Assembly (NCBI GenBank): GCA_030374765.1
Contig: JARGXX010000068.1
Location: 62,001 to 126,000 of the forward strand
Length of the DNA stretch: 64,000 bases
Direction: 5' to 3'
From: Agarophyton chilense
Taxonomy: Eukaryota > Rhodophyta > Florideophyceae > Gracilariales > Gracilariaceae
Shown here: positions 1-12,100 of the stretch, in pieces
Layout: each line of letters opens with the position of its first letter
Numbering within the stretch: the stretch's first letter is position 1
Notes under the pieces: model-generated
Seen by the model: only the letters and a program-made list of their open reading frames with translations
Databases searched by the model: none
What the model was told of the DNA's origin: nothing
Position numbers and translations under genes: made by a program

Positions 1-3000
1 GTTGTTGTTCAATCGCAACGCCTACAAGATCTGGCCCAGCCGCGCATCCAACAATGCCCGACACCGAACAAGCCACTCCAATTGCGGGTCGCGTTCCACT
101 GCATCCACCATTCCGGCTCGGGTCGTCATAAACCTTCCCACTCCTACATTCCGATCCGTCCCGTTTACCGCCGATCTGGCGTTGATAATCGGGTTCCATC
201 TTACGCGGTTCGATTCAATCCGCAAGTTGGGCTGCTGCTTGAAGTTGTCTTCAAAACATTGCAAGGTTTTCACAGACACATCCCCACCATTCAAACATTT
301 TGGAGCACCCTCATCGGTTGCAAACGATTCCAAAATGCAGAACCCTTGCTGTTGCAGCTCCCTGCGCATTTCACCGAAGAAATCCGACGCCAACTCATCC
401 CGCTCCATGGCAGCCATCCACAGGCGCTCCTCTTCACTTTTTGGATTGCCACTCGTCGGTATCAACTGTCCAAACACCGGTACCTTGGTAGATTCCAGCG
501 CCGCATGCTTCTCCTTCGCGGCGTGCCAAAACACCAGATGGTGGACCAGCTTCAGCTCTTCCACCGTCAGGCATTTAGCTCGGTGCTTGGAAGCCATATG
601 GATGGAGTCCAGCCATAGATGCACGTGTTGAATCACGTTAACATCCTTTGGCAACATGCTCGGCGGCACATTTGCCCAATTACACCATGCCGGCGATGAA
701 GCCCCTTTGTAGGTTTCTGGCAGCTTCATCCATTGCGGCGGTCCATCGGGAGGGTTAGAGTCGTCAAGTGGGCGCTCAATGTCAGCATCTCCCATCGAAC
801 CCCCCCCTCCCACCCCCCCACCCTGCTGCACTCCTTCACCCACTGCATCGTCCGTAACGAATGCCTCATTCCGCTCGCCGTCTAAGAAGTTCTCGGCGCG
901 GATTCCCAGGTTCTACAGCAGTTCAAACAGAGTACTTCTCCGCAACTGCTTCATCCGCTGCAACAACTCCCTTTCCTGTGCCAGTTGGGTTCTCTTCGAC
1001 CGGCGACTGGGTGGAGACAGTCTCATGTCAGGAGCTTTTCGCTTCATACCCTTTGCAGGCCCAGCCGGCACCTCTTCCACCCTTGGAACAGATCTTTTGC
1101 CTTTGCCCTTACGCGTCTTCACCCTTCGACGCGACTCGTTGTAGTTCATGTCATCGTCCAAGTCCAACACAGCCACCTCCGGCGACGGCGCCACAGTCTT
1201 CACCTTCGCCTGTCCCGGAGCGCTCCGACTTTGATGCTGCCCCGAAGGCTCGCTGGAGACCCTGTCCCTACTTCTCTCCTCACTCCCTACTTCAAACAAC
1301 CCCTCCATCCTGTCCGTCACTTCCTTCATTTTGCGCTCCAGCTTCCTTTCCCACTGCCGGTCGCTCCCGGAGTTCTTCATCTTCGACACAATCATCACGA
1401 GGAAGTTCTGCACGGTGGACGTTTCCACTCCGCCAATGCTCATTTGGGTGTCGAGCACGGCGGCAACCGTCACGTCCTTCTTCTCTGCCACTTGTCGGCA
1501 AAAGAAGTACACCTGCAGCGCAAACTTGAAAAAGTAATACCGCATATCCTCGAACCGGCCCCTTCTCCCCCCTTCGAAACCCCCGCGGGTACCCAGTAAA
1601 GCCTTCACACACTCCACGCAAAACAAAAAACCGCCTTCATCGAGTGTGTACAACCGGTCGTCCGACAAATGCGACAGACCCAGCTTCGGCGCCTCTTTCC
1701 ACACCTTCTCAAAGTTGCTCAGCAACTCCGGGCTCCTTACAAGAGCAAGGGCAATGTCGGCGTAGCGCCGAAGATGCGTCGTTTCCAATGTGCCGAGTAG
1801 CATAAACTCTTGCATCGCTACTGCCACCGCATATGGCGTCAGTGACTTGACCTTCACTTTGTCATCCAACACTGACGCCATTATGAACGACACGGTGGTG
1901 TGCACGCTGTCTGCAAACGACATCGCCAACACGTTGCTTGCCATGATGTTCAGCTTACAACCGATGCTCAACCGCTCCTTCCTTGTGAGGTCCTTGCCGT
2001 CCGGTCGCAACCACAGAACGACGTCCAGCACTTGGGTCATGCTTTTCCACCTCTCGGACGTGTTCCTCAGGTCTTGGTACACCACCAAACGATGAAGCCC
2101 ATCCACCAACAGACACTCACAGGTAATTGAATTGCCTTGAAGAACCTCATCCAGTGATCTGCCGCCGAGCATGATCGCAACGCTCACTCGCCCAACCACC
2201 CTAAAACACCTTGCTGCTCCATCATAACCTTCAAATTCTCCCTGGTCTGTCCATTCAATGTCCGCACTTGATGCTCCCCGTAGCGAATTCTGCCGATATC
2301 CACCGTAGCATTCACCTGCCTATAGTGGTTCAGCTCACTCTCGCTATCGGTGGGCATCGCAACAGCCTGTTTCGGAGGCTCCAATGCTTGTGACAATAAA
2401 CGGGTGTTCGACGGGCCCGACCTCATACCCGTGAAAATGACGTCCTCATCCACCTCCACTGCCTTGGCGGCCGAAGTACCAACTTCAATTGTTCCGCCCG
2501 GTGGCGTACGAGGGCGTAGCTTTGCTGCGCGTGAAACGGATGTGCCCCTGCGGGGCGGTGGTTGAGACCTCAGACGAGGTGGCCGAGTGCGTCGAATTGT
2601 ACCGGGAGAAACGGTGGCAACAGGAGCCCCAGCAGCAGTTGCACTCGAACCAGATGCATTCGAGCGCTGCGATGCGCGCCCTTGGCGGCTCTGGGACCTC
2701 TTCCTACGACCTCCCGTTCGGCGCGCTGTTGGTGGACGCGGTTGTACGTCGGTAGTACCCTTCGACGGGGGTGGGGTCTTTGTCCTCCTCTTTCCGACCG
2801 CATGAGCGGATTCATCTGAATCCACCTCAACCACATCCCCTGTTGTTTCCACCGCTTCCATCATACCGAGGTTTCACGAATTTAATGAATTCGGTGACAC
2901 CCCACCCAGTGTTGCAGGCGGCTCTTCCACACCACCAAATCGGTACGGGTACCTAATGTCGTCAAATCTCGGCAGGACCTTAACACTGCGAACTTTCAAC

Positions 3001-3188
3001 AAATCCTCACCTTCAGCCTCCAAGCTCTTTAGGCTAGATCCATGCATATCCCTCGACAATTCTTCCTCCTTTCTACCAGGCATCAACATAGCCGTTACGA
3101 CGCGCTGGCGGTTTCCCCCTTCGCCTTCCGCCAAAAGAAACACGACGGCGGCTGCCTTCATCTTTTGATGTTTTCCACGCGATGGCAT
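1..3188 (-). pseudogene. ParB-like module protein, decayed, cut by window edge
   Basis: A single long minus-strand gene can be followed from an ATG at 3186-3188 to the left edge, so its end is outside the window. The N-terminal third is basic and rich in Ser, Pro and Arg, and looks disordered. At about 2291-2187 the translation holds GEHQVRTL followed by a short helix ending in a Gly-rich turn. At 2106-2086 it holds VDGLHRL. This pair (a QxR element, then a (V/I)DGxHR element) is the signature layout of the ParB/sulfiredoxin-like fold. Known family members bind DNA or nucleotides and are usually bacterial or phage proteins. After about 300 unassigned residues the C-terminal part contains GFCILESF, which loosely recalls the start of phytanoyl-CoA-type dioxygenases, but no HxD motif is visible before the edge, so I do not assign it. 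The frame carries a few in-frame stops and one frame change. It is divergent from the methyltransferase gene at 4983. Confidence 0.55.
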
Positions 3189-3621
3189 TGCGATACACAC
3201 AGTATGAACCGGGGAGATGCGCGCAGAAGAGCGTGACAAGAACAATATGAGACGGGCGAATGAAGGCGGAACACAAAGCCAAATACCGCAGATCCCAAGC
3301 TCAGGCCCGCGGAGAGATGATTCAAGTAGAAGTGCGGACTTGATGCGAAGTTTGATGGCGCCCGCTTGATCTGTTTACACAACAAGACAGGGGCTGCAGT
3401 TTAGGAAAGGGACGGAATGTGAGGGCGGGGGAAACGGGTGTAAACGGGTGAACTATGACTCCGTCCTTTCCGTGAAAAACTGAAAAGGGCTCCTAGTGGT
3501 TGCGTAGTGGCAACCTGAACCCTAACGACGCGTGACATGCCTCACGGTAATCGCCATCTGTTCCAAAGAAAAACGCTGCACAGACACAAAGTTTTACAAT
3601 TTTTTGGGGGGTTGTGTGTGG

Positions 3622-3770
3622 CAATTTGCCTGCGGGCACTTTTGGTCAACTGCGAATTACGGCTCATAATTTGCACCCCGAAAGTGGGAAACAATAATGC
3701 AAATCAACAATCACGGTGCAAACTATGAGCCGTAATCCGAAGTTGAAATTTATTGCCTGCAGGCAATCCA
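3622..3770. repeat. Palindromic 149-bp element, copy 1
   Basis: The element has two arms of about 50 bases in inverted orientation: GCCTGCGGGCACTTTTGGTC at the left and its imperfect complement at the right, meeting around TTACGGCTCATAATTTGCACC and its inverse. About 40 bases lie between the arms. A second copy lies at 4395-4543 in the same orientation. It could be a MITE or an operator or origin-like palindrome. It ends about 435 bp upstream of the start codon of the ParB-like gene. Confidence 0.75.
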
Positions 3771-4394
3771 AATCGCACTTTTTGACTACGTCTGCCCACA
3801 TCCTACAACACGCCCTTGGGCCCCCCAGACCCCATATTTGGCCTTCGCCCACACGCCTTTCCCTACATTTGCGCCACATTACTAAACTTTCACCAACCAC
3901 CTAATATCTCACACAAGCCACTTTAGACCCATCTCAAGCGTGATTGCACAGTGGAAACCCCATTGTTGTTTCAATGCGTCACTTCATCCGCGCACAACAG
4001 TTCTTCTCCACTAATCCATGTCACAACAAATAAACGTTCAACTTTTCGACTTCAACCAAGTACTCTAAAAAACCAAACCTTCTCACCACTCTCCTGTCTA
4101 TGCAGCTGCTACTAGTTCTCGATACCCGACCAAAACATGTTATTCCACAAACATGTCTGCCGGCACCCTTTACGCGAGCTCATTCACCATTCGCATTCGA
4201 CACTATTCGCATGCGGTAATCTAAGGTTGGCCGCCGCTAGAAAAGACATTCATCCCCAAGCGGTTCGACAACCTTCGTCAACGCCGGTATAAAGCCGTAA
4301 GAGGGAGACATAGGCATGAAAATCGGTTATATACAGCAGTTTTGGCCTGGGTACTGCGCTTGGTAGGAGAAAAACGAGTTTGTTTACATTGTGT

Positions 4395-4543
4395 GAAATT
4401 GCCTGCGAGCACTTTTGGTCAACTGCAAATTACGGCTCATAATTTGTACCCCGAAAGTGCGAAAAAATATTGCAAATCAACAATCACGGTGCAAATTATG
4501 AGCCGTCATTCGCAGTTGAAATTTATTGCCTGCAAACAATCCC
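4395..4543. repeat. Palindromic 149-bp element, copy 2
   Basis: This copy is about 90% alike to 3622-3770 by eye and has the same inverted arms (GCCTGCGAGCACTTTTGGTC, then ATTACGGCTCATAATTTG and its inverse GCAAATTATGAGCCG). It lies 440 bp upstream of the methyltransferase-SET start codon, almost the same distance as copy 1 from the opposite gene. Flanking similarity fades within a few tens of bases. Confidence 0.75.
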
Positions 4544-4982
4544 TTTTTTGCTCCCCCAAACTGCATCTCACCTAAACCGACCCCAACCATATTTGAGCTG
4601 TCGGCTATCGCTCTTCTGCTGTCCTCTCCGCTTTACAACACTCCCCTTTCGAAATTTGGTGGTTGTTTCAGCGGTTTTTTTGTTTTGGTTTCTTGCGGCC
4701 GCTGCGGTATCGAGTTACGTTCAAGAACTGCTTTGACGTAAACGCACCCGCTAAAGCCCAAGACCTCACCATTGCGCAAACCCCTAAGCGGCCCCGCTCT
4801 TTGAACCAAACGAACCCACGACCCCTTCAATCAAGACGCCCGTGCACAATTGCCGCCCCCAAATTCCCCTCCAAACGAACAAGTCTCTCTTTGTTCAATC
4901 ACTCCCGCTTCTCCCTCTCTATCTCTGCCCCCCGCCTTCTCCACCGAAAGTTCGAATATCTCTCCAAATTCCGACTTGCAAG

Positions 4983-7900
4983 ATGGTCACCACCGAAGAT
5001 GTCATTGATTTGTTCTTGCCTCTGCGCGACGCGTACTCCCGCACGCGCTCCGACGATCCCAACGCCCGCGCGCTCCAGTACCTGGACTTGGTCTAATTCG
5101 CAGTTCAGAACCGAGGCTCTGTGCCGGCTGCAGAGGACGTTTGCTCCTTGTTCGTGCCATTTGAAAAGCACGTCAAGTACACCAACACCGAGATACAACA
5201 CAACCTCCTCAAAAACAAATACTTCACTCAAGTGTACCTCATGGCCAGATGTGTGGACCTCGACGATGGTTGCGACGACCGGCGTCTCAGGGACTTGTAA
5301 TAGCTCTACCTCCAAATACAAGCTTCAAGCACTACTTCTGAGCAGCATCCGTCTTCTTCTGTTGGTAATGCTACCACCCGTGCAAGTGCTCGTTCTTCCA
5401 AAGCGCCTACAAATCGCCCCCGCCCCAGCCACCAGGTCGATTTGCTCATTCCGAAAACGGCTCTCTTGTCGTCGTTCCTCAAATCGCGCATTCTGCCTCC
5501 GCAGTCGCAAACTTCCGAGGACAGTCGCTCACGCTTCTCCACTACCGTTGAGGCATCTCGTTTTGAAATGGTTTTGCTCCTGTCCATGGTTTACACTCTC
5601 AAACGTGAGAGAGTCAGATCGTGCCAGACCAAGAAACAACGCCTCAATAACGGCGTTGCAACCGCGGCCTCTTTGTTAACTTCGTTGCAAACCTTTAACC
5701 ACGAAACGTGCAACCGAATTTCGTTTGTCGTGCACAAGCTTGTGAGCTCTTGGAATGTGTTCTGCCGCCATCTTGGGTATGACTCACTGGAGCACATGCT
5801 CGCTCCGTTCATCTTGTTCGACAGCAACACCCTAATTTACCACGCTCTTGAACGCTGAGAGGACGGCTACTTCTCGTTATCGCAAACTACCACATTTTCC
5901 AAGGAGGCATAGCCTTCCAAAATCGAATCTCAAGTGGACAGCGTCGCCTGGTTCCACTCCGAAGAAGTTGACCACAATCTACGCGTGCTAGCAACGGAGT
6001 TTTTGAACGACGTTCTTCGCCTGCCGTTCAACGATTTCCTATACGAAATGGATGAAACCGCTCGCTGGCAATCTTTGACGAAGTTCGAGTATAACTAGAC
6101 CGTCGACGTGTACCCTCACCGCTTCACGACGTTCGGTCTGCCACTTTGGACCCCGATTCGAATGGCCATGGTCGGCTCTATTCAGGGCCAACCCCTCAAC
6201 CCAGTCGTGGAGATAGCCAAAAAGGAAGCCGAGTTGGTGGACATCACTATGAATGAATCACAGCAGCAACCTCTGCATGAACCGGGAGCGCCTCTACCGT
6301 CGTCATCGGAACGCACCAAAGCCGCTGGTCCCTCCCCTCCTCCTCAACCCCCAAATCTTCCGTACAACTTCAACGAAACTCCCGTCCTCCCGCCGCACTC
6401 CTTCACCCAAACTACCACTCTGAACTCTCTACAAGAGGCGGAGGACGAAATGGAAAAGCACATTCGCCTCTACGGTGTCGATTTCAAAGAATTCGTACAG
6501 GTTGACATTATCAAACGAACCACCGCCTCATCTCCAGTCGGAGCAGTGCAACTGGTCCTCACCGACCCGCCTTACAACATTCTTTTCTTAGCTGGCCGCC
6601 ACAACAGCAACTATGACGCCATTTCCCAAGACGATGGGAAGCGCACAGCGCAAATTATTGGCGAGCTGTTGTGCCCTGGCGGCCACTTTATTCTGTTTTG
6701 CTCCATTCGCCAGATCAGGCCGTGGTTGCCGTGCTTCAAGAGCGTTTCCGAGTCCCAAACTGCGCTGTTCAAGGTAGACCCTGTGCCGTTTTCGTCCGCG
6801 CCACCTCCCATCCAACTGGGGGCCACCACGGGCTGCGAACGTCGCCGTTGCCATTCAGCGAGTACGCCATTCACGGCATCAAATCGGGGCTCACACACGA
6901 CGAAAACCTGTCTCGCGTAAACCTCGTCACTTACAACTACGTTCCATCTCGAACCCCGGCTTACAAGAACGTGATTGAAAACGTGCCGGGACTAGCCGCT
7001 GGCGAAACCCTGCGTTGGAATCGCCTGCATTCTGCCAACAACATTAACAACGCCGTCACTGAAAAAGTACGCCTGGAGCAGAAGAGTCGTGCTCTCTTCA
7101 AGGAACTCATAAGCCGCTATTCTCAGCCTGGCGACATGGTGGTGGATTTATTTGCCGGAACGGGTTCCACCGCTTTGGCGTGCATGGAGCTCCCAGGTCA
7201 CAGACGCTTTCTGGGGTGCGAGAAAGACGCAGTATGTTACGCTCACGCAAAACACAATGCAGTCGTTCACTTTATCAAAACCATATTACAGAAGAGCACC
7301 GACATTGAGGTACCGCACCTCCTCATCGCCAAGTTCAATCGCCTAGTTCGCTCACTACCGAACAAGGACCTGCGATCGAAATACCTCTGGACCGCTCCTC
7401 CCGGTCTGCCACAGTACCAAATTTTTCCTGCCCCCCTCGCTTCCTTTCTATGCAACTTGTGGAAAGGTCGTGAGTTTGCAGCCGTTTGCCGCACAAAACC
7501 AGTGCATGAATGGCCGCGAGAAAAACAGGGCCTTCTTACTCAGATCGATGCCGCTATGCTACTTTCCATCGAAGGGTATGCCCATGGAGGGTATACCAAA
7601 AAGTCCGACATCCGACACCCCCTGGCGGGAGACGGTGTCTTTGCCACACGCCAGTTTAATGAAGGCGACACCGTGTGCTACTTTTATGGAACCCTCGTCT
7701 ACCACGACCTCTCCAAACGCTCCGCCACACAGTCTTCGTATGCCAACGGTTTGCTCGCCGTCACGGTAGAGGGCTTCGACTCCATTTCCATCGAAATCCG
7801 AGTGACAGGTCCGGACTTTGTCAGACTGCCCACCCCGGGAGACCGCTGAACCCACTCCATTTGGATCACGGCTGCCCCGTTCTGTGTTGTCGGAATCATC

Positions 7901-8175
7901 AATAATGCCCAATACCGCCCAGAAGACCTCGACATTCAGGCCTTACGAGACAAGGTACTCCCAAACCCTTGCACACCAAATGTAGTAGCGCGCCTTTCGT
8001 CTACTTTGAAAAACTCAAAGTCAGGAATCCAAGACTACCACCTCATCACAATAGTGGCCACCCGAACTATTGAGCGAGAAGAAGAAGTTCTAATCGACTA
8101 TGGCAACGACTATGATCAATGGCTCAGGGTTCCAAAACCAAAAACATACACATTTCATGTCAATCTGGTGGATTA
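4983..8175 (+). pseudogene. Beta-class DNA amino-methyltransferase fused to SET domain, decayed
   Basis: The frame starts with MVTTEDVIDLF at 4983 and can be followed to a stop at 8173-8175, about 1,060 codons. The first 500 residues are an unassigned helical region with a low-complexity Pro/Ser linker. The methyltransferase follows: motif IV DPPYN at 6564-6578, then motif I DLFAGTGST at 7145-7171, with C-E-x-D-x-x-C-Y behind it. Motif IV before motif I is the order of beta-class N6-adenine/N4-cytosine DNA methyltransferases (CcrM/RsrI-like). A SET domain comes next: GDGVFATRQF at 7628-7657, YFYGTLVY, an IINN element where SET proteins have the INH core, and a closing ATRTIEREEEVLIDYG around 8065-8110. 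Known SET proteins methylate lysines. About half a dozen stops and one frame change interrupt the gene, so it is dead as it stands. The target base and the role are inference. Confidence 0.75.
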
Positions 8176-9154
8176 GTTGTTTCTTTTCATTCTCAGTAAA
8201 ACACCACTAAAAACTAAACCTTCTCTCCTGAGAACAACCTCGCACAAACTCTTTTCCGTCATTCGTTTTGAAAACAGAAAACCTATAACCTTCTTCTCCG
8301 GCCCCTACTGCCACGTCCCGCACCATCTCACTTCTTTTGCTAAACACCATCATCACGTTACACAGTGCGCAAACTGTAAAACATAGCACCCCTCCTACCC
8401 ACATCACACAGAGCACCATTTTTCAAAAATCCACGATCAATCATGTCGCATATGCATATATGAGCTCAACCGCGGTGCAGCACCGCTTGTGCTCAAACTG
8501 ATACGTGTGTACGATACGCCACCACCGCCACTAGTTAGCCGTTCCGAAAACGTCATGCTTCATAACAAGTTGCCACATTGCCGCACAACATCCGTTGGCG
8601 CACCCGATCGCGCGCCAGCTCGTTCTAAACCTCCGTCCATTTACACAGAAATACGAACCCACCCTGAAAACTTCTGCCCTCCACCAACCCGACTTGACCA
8701 CCGCGCAGCCCCATCTCTTCTCTGCGCTGCCCTTTTTTCCCGTCCTGCTCCCCCCCTACACGCAAACCACACCCCTTACACAAAAACACTCTCCTCAATG
8801 GGGCGGAAGCCAGTGAGCTTCATTGTGACACAATCCTCCCCACAACCACACAATCATACACTGGGAATGAATGACCTGCAAGACCACATAGTATCGTGTT
8901 GCTTCCCTTTTACAGTATGCCGTTTGCTCGAGGCAGCCGCACGCGCCCTCCCCCCCCCCTCCACAAAGACCAAACCGCCTTTCTCCAATTACCCTTGCCC
9001 CACCTATTTTCTACTTATACTGCTATACCGGCAGTGAACCCGTCTATTTTTCTGTTGCTCCCGAACTCTTTTGTGGTTTTTTGTGCGTGTGTTTCTTTGG
9101 GTCTTCAATAACAATCCTCGCAAGCGTCTTCTTCTCTATCTTACTCGTTGAGTT
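8176..9154. other. Intergenic, pyrimidine-rich, no gene seen
   Basis: I see no supported gene in these 980 bases. The plus strand is very G-poor. A short perfect hairpin, CGGTGCAGCACCG, lies near 8474 next to a run of overlapping ATGCATAT-type palindromes. The last 150 bases before 9155 are CT-rich and probably hold the helicase leader. Confidence 0.5.
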
Positions 9155-12100
9155 ATGTCGCAAAACAGCTTATCCTCCGCCAGCGAACATGGCTTGCACG
9201 TGTTCATCCCCTCTTCGGTGCACAGCTCACCGAGGGCTGCGGTGAACATCTCACCGTCCACTCCCCCTAATCCTTTGCTCCCCCCACCCCCTCCGCCTCT
9301 GACGCGTGACGCCCATGCTGAACCCCACTCCGACCTACCCGATTCCGACGCGAATGTAGCCAAAGATTCTTCCTCTTTTATCATGGCTCTCGGTACCATT
9401 GTGAATATGGGTATTCATTCTATTGGTTTCTTTCCGTTGTGTGTCAACTGCCAGTGTGGGCTGCGGTCTGCCCGCGCAATCCAACATCACCTGCGCAAAA
9501 AGCACTTTATCCCTTTGGAAATTGCACGTCCCATTTCAATGGCTATCCTGCACGAGGTGCACACCTTGCGCAACAACTCTACCGTTGCCCCCGCGTGGCA
9601 AAAGTATCGCCCCCAACACAATGCCCAATTTCTGTCCGAGCCCTCTACGTTCCTCACGCCCCTGACACACATTGCCATTCAAAATTGCTATCAGTGCCCA
9701 CTATGCAAATTCTGTTACCTCGACCCCGTTCGTCTGCAAGCGCATCTGATCGAATGCCACAACATGTCGCCTGCGGTTTCCCAGCTGCACCTTGACCGTA
9801 CCGTCTCGTTGGGCCGTATTGCCTTGTAGACAGTGTACGGCGGCGTTCGTCGCCGTTTATTCCCCGTTACCAATGCTCAACCCGTAGGCTTCTTGTCCAA
9901 AACTTTCCAGATTCCGCAGGCGCCTGCAGCACGGCCTGAGACACCCCTGGCGCAGCCTGTTTCTCTCCCACCAGCCCACCGTTCAGTGGCAACGACTGCC
10001 AATTGCATCGAGCCCCTGCTTCAACACATTAATCACTTTTTACAAAAGTTCAACAACGGCACTCCTCGTTCGCAATCAGACCCTTTGCTTCGTCACCACT
10101 CGGAGAAAATTCTTTCATCACCTTTTCCAAGTATGACATCGTTCTTCAATCGCTTCATTTTCATATGGATGTGGCGGCTCAACTATCCAGAAGTGGAACA
10201 ACGCCCACATCCGCTGAAAGAACCATCACCCACCACATCTTCGACTACCTCTCTCAGGTGAACATTTTGGTTAGTAAGACCTCCCTGGCTTTCTTGAACC
10301 TCCTCAACAAGCGCACTGACACAGCTTTTAAAACTGTCTCCACTGAAACCCTCAAGCGTTACGCTTCAAACATTTCCCGTTTGCTTGTGTTTACTCACAG
10401 GACAAGGGCAAACCTCCCTCATCTCGTACCCGACTCAGAACTCATGTAACGCTACACTACTTTCGTGTTGGATGCCGTTCGCATGTCGTCCTCCGGTGAG
10501 ATCCCCGCCCCGTTTCCTTCATCCCAATATGGCCCAGCGGTCCATAGCGCGCTCAAGCCCTTCATGCTTCAATCTTTAGCGCCATACCAGTCATTACATC
10601 TCCTCTGCGTTCACAACTTCATTGCTTGCGCAAGCGTGATGAGCACCGATCCCAACCCGCCTATCGCTGCCCCCTTGCCGTCTGACCGCACACCTGAGCC
10701 TTACGACACGTTCATTTCTCACGACCCCAGCAATACCTCCTTTCGTTTTGCCGCCGCCTCGGATGTGACGCACCTCCTCGCCGCTCTTCAATATGACATC
10801 TGTGCCTGCGCCATACACCAACTGAACATGCTATCTAATTATTCTCCCCTGTTGCAAACCACCCCCCCTGCTTCCGAACGCACACTTCACGTTCAAGTAC
10901 GCATGTGTACCATCGAAGCTGCAATCGACGCTGATTCCAACAGCGCACTTTCGTTTGTCAGAAAGACCCTCACGCTTGCAATGTCCATATCCTCTCGCGA
11001 GGAGATGTTCGCTTCTTTCCAAAACGTGATGTTCACGCGTCCTGCGGCATAGTGCGTGAAATTCACCTCGCCCTCTCAGAAGTCAGCTCTTTGGTTTTTA
11101 CTCTACACAAAGAAATACAACATACTCTTCACAACGACCTGCTTTTTGGCCACGCTCTGCCAACCGGTTTCACAAACGCGCTACACTCACTTCAGTACGA
11201 CTCCTTCAACAAAAGCCCAGGCTTTTCTTTCCTTACCAACCTCAACAACCGCCCGTTTATCGAACAAAACATGGCTTTCGTTTTCACTTGTCTCACATCT
11301 TCCATGCCCCACAACTCCAACACCGACCACACTCCGTTTCTTCCGCAACGCAAGCCCAACAGTACCTTTCCCCGCCCACAACTGCCCACAACCGACATTT
11401 TGGGCACCGATATGTTCACGCATGCGTTGTCGAGATGGCTCTTGTGAGCGCAGAAAATCCAGGAGCGCCTGTTGGTTGCGCTACCCCGTTCGTCGGGCTC
11501 TCCTGCGCACGGCAAAGAGATTGAGACATACCGTATCCATAACGACCAACACTTTCAACGTTGTCTCGTGCTCATCGACAAATCACCTGTCCTCATTTGC
11601 CATTTAATGAAAACGCGAGACAGCAAACGGGCCGCCACTCCGATTGCTCGCTTTCCCGATGCCAAAACATCCCGTCTTCTGCTCATGTACTTGACTCTCA
11701 TACGTCCGTTTGAAGCATATATCGTCCGCCGGCTGCACGGGGAAACCCGTTTCCTGCATTGGAAAATGCTGTTCGCCAACTGCGGAATTCCGTATGCCGC
11801 AAACACCATCCGCTCGATTATCAGCTCTCACTTTGGCCAACGCAATTTCGCGATATCCTTCAATGACTATAGAAACTTCACCGTGGGAATGAGCAACACA
11901 GTTTCCAATGTCACCGCATCTTCTGTAGCCGATCACATCTTGGAAGAGCTATTGTCTACCGCCCATGGCCAGGAGGGCCACTCTGCGCACAACGCCGCTT
12001 TTCTTTACGCTCATACATCATATGACGTATCCGGTTTGCAGAACTCTCAGCTTTCCAAATATCGCGAGTGGTCCAGCAAATGGCACCAGTATCTCGGTCT

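Larger units (their letters stand above)
3189..4982. promoter_or_regulatory. Divergent intergenic region with two palindrome copies
   Basis: This 1.8-kb stretch separates the minus-strand ParB-like gene and the plus-strand methyltransferase-SET gene. I see no gene in it. It contains two copies of one palindromic element (3622-3770 and 4395-4543), described separately. The last 350 bases before the methyltransferase start are strongly pyrimidine-rich on the plus strand, as expected of a leader or promoter tract in this island. The symmetric placement of the palindromes suggests a shared control region, but that is inference. Confidence 0.45.

Noticed and set aside
22-843. A 2-oxoglutarate dioxygenase domain at the end of the ParB-like gene
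   Set aside because: GFCILESF is suggestive, but the HxD and distal His motifs are not in the window, so I left the region unassigned.
6700-6850. An intron at the frame change inside the methyltransferase part
   Set aside because: Both frames stay open and protein-like right up to the change and no convincing GT...AG pair restores the family spacing. A small indel fits better.
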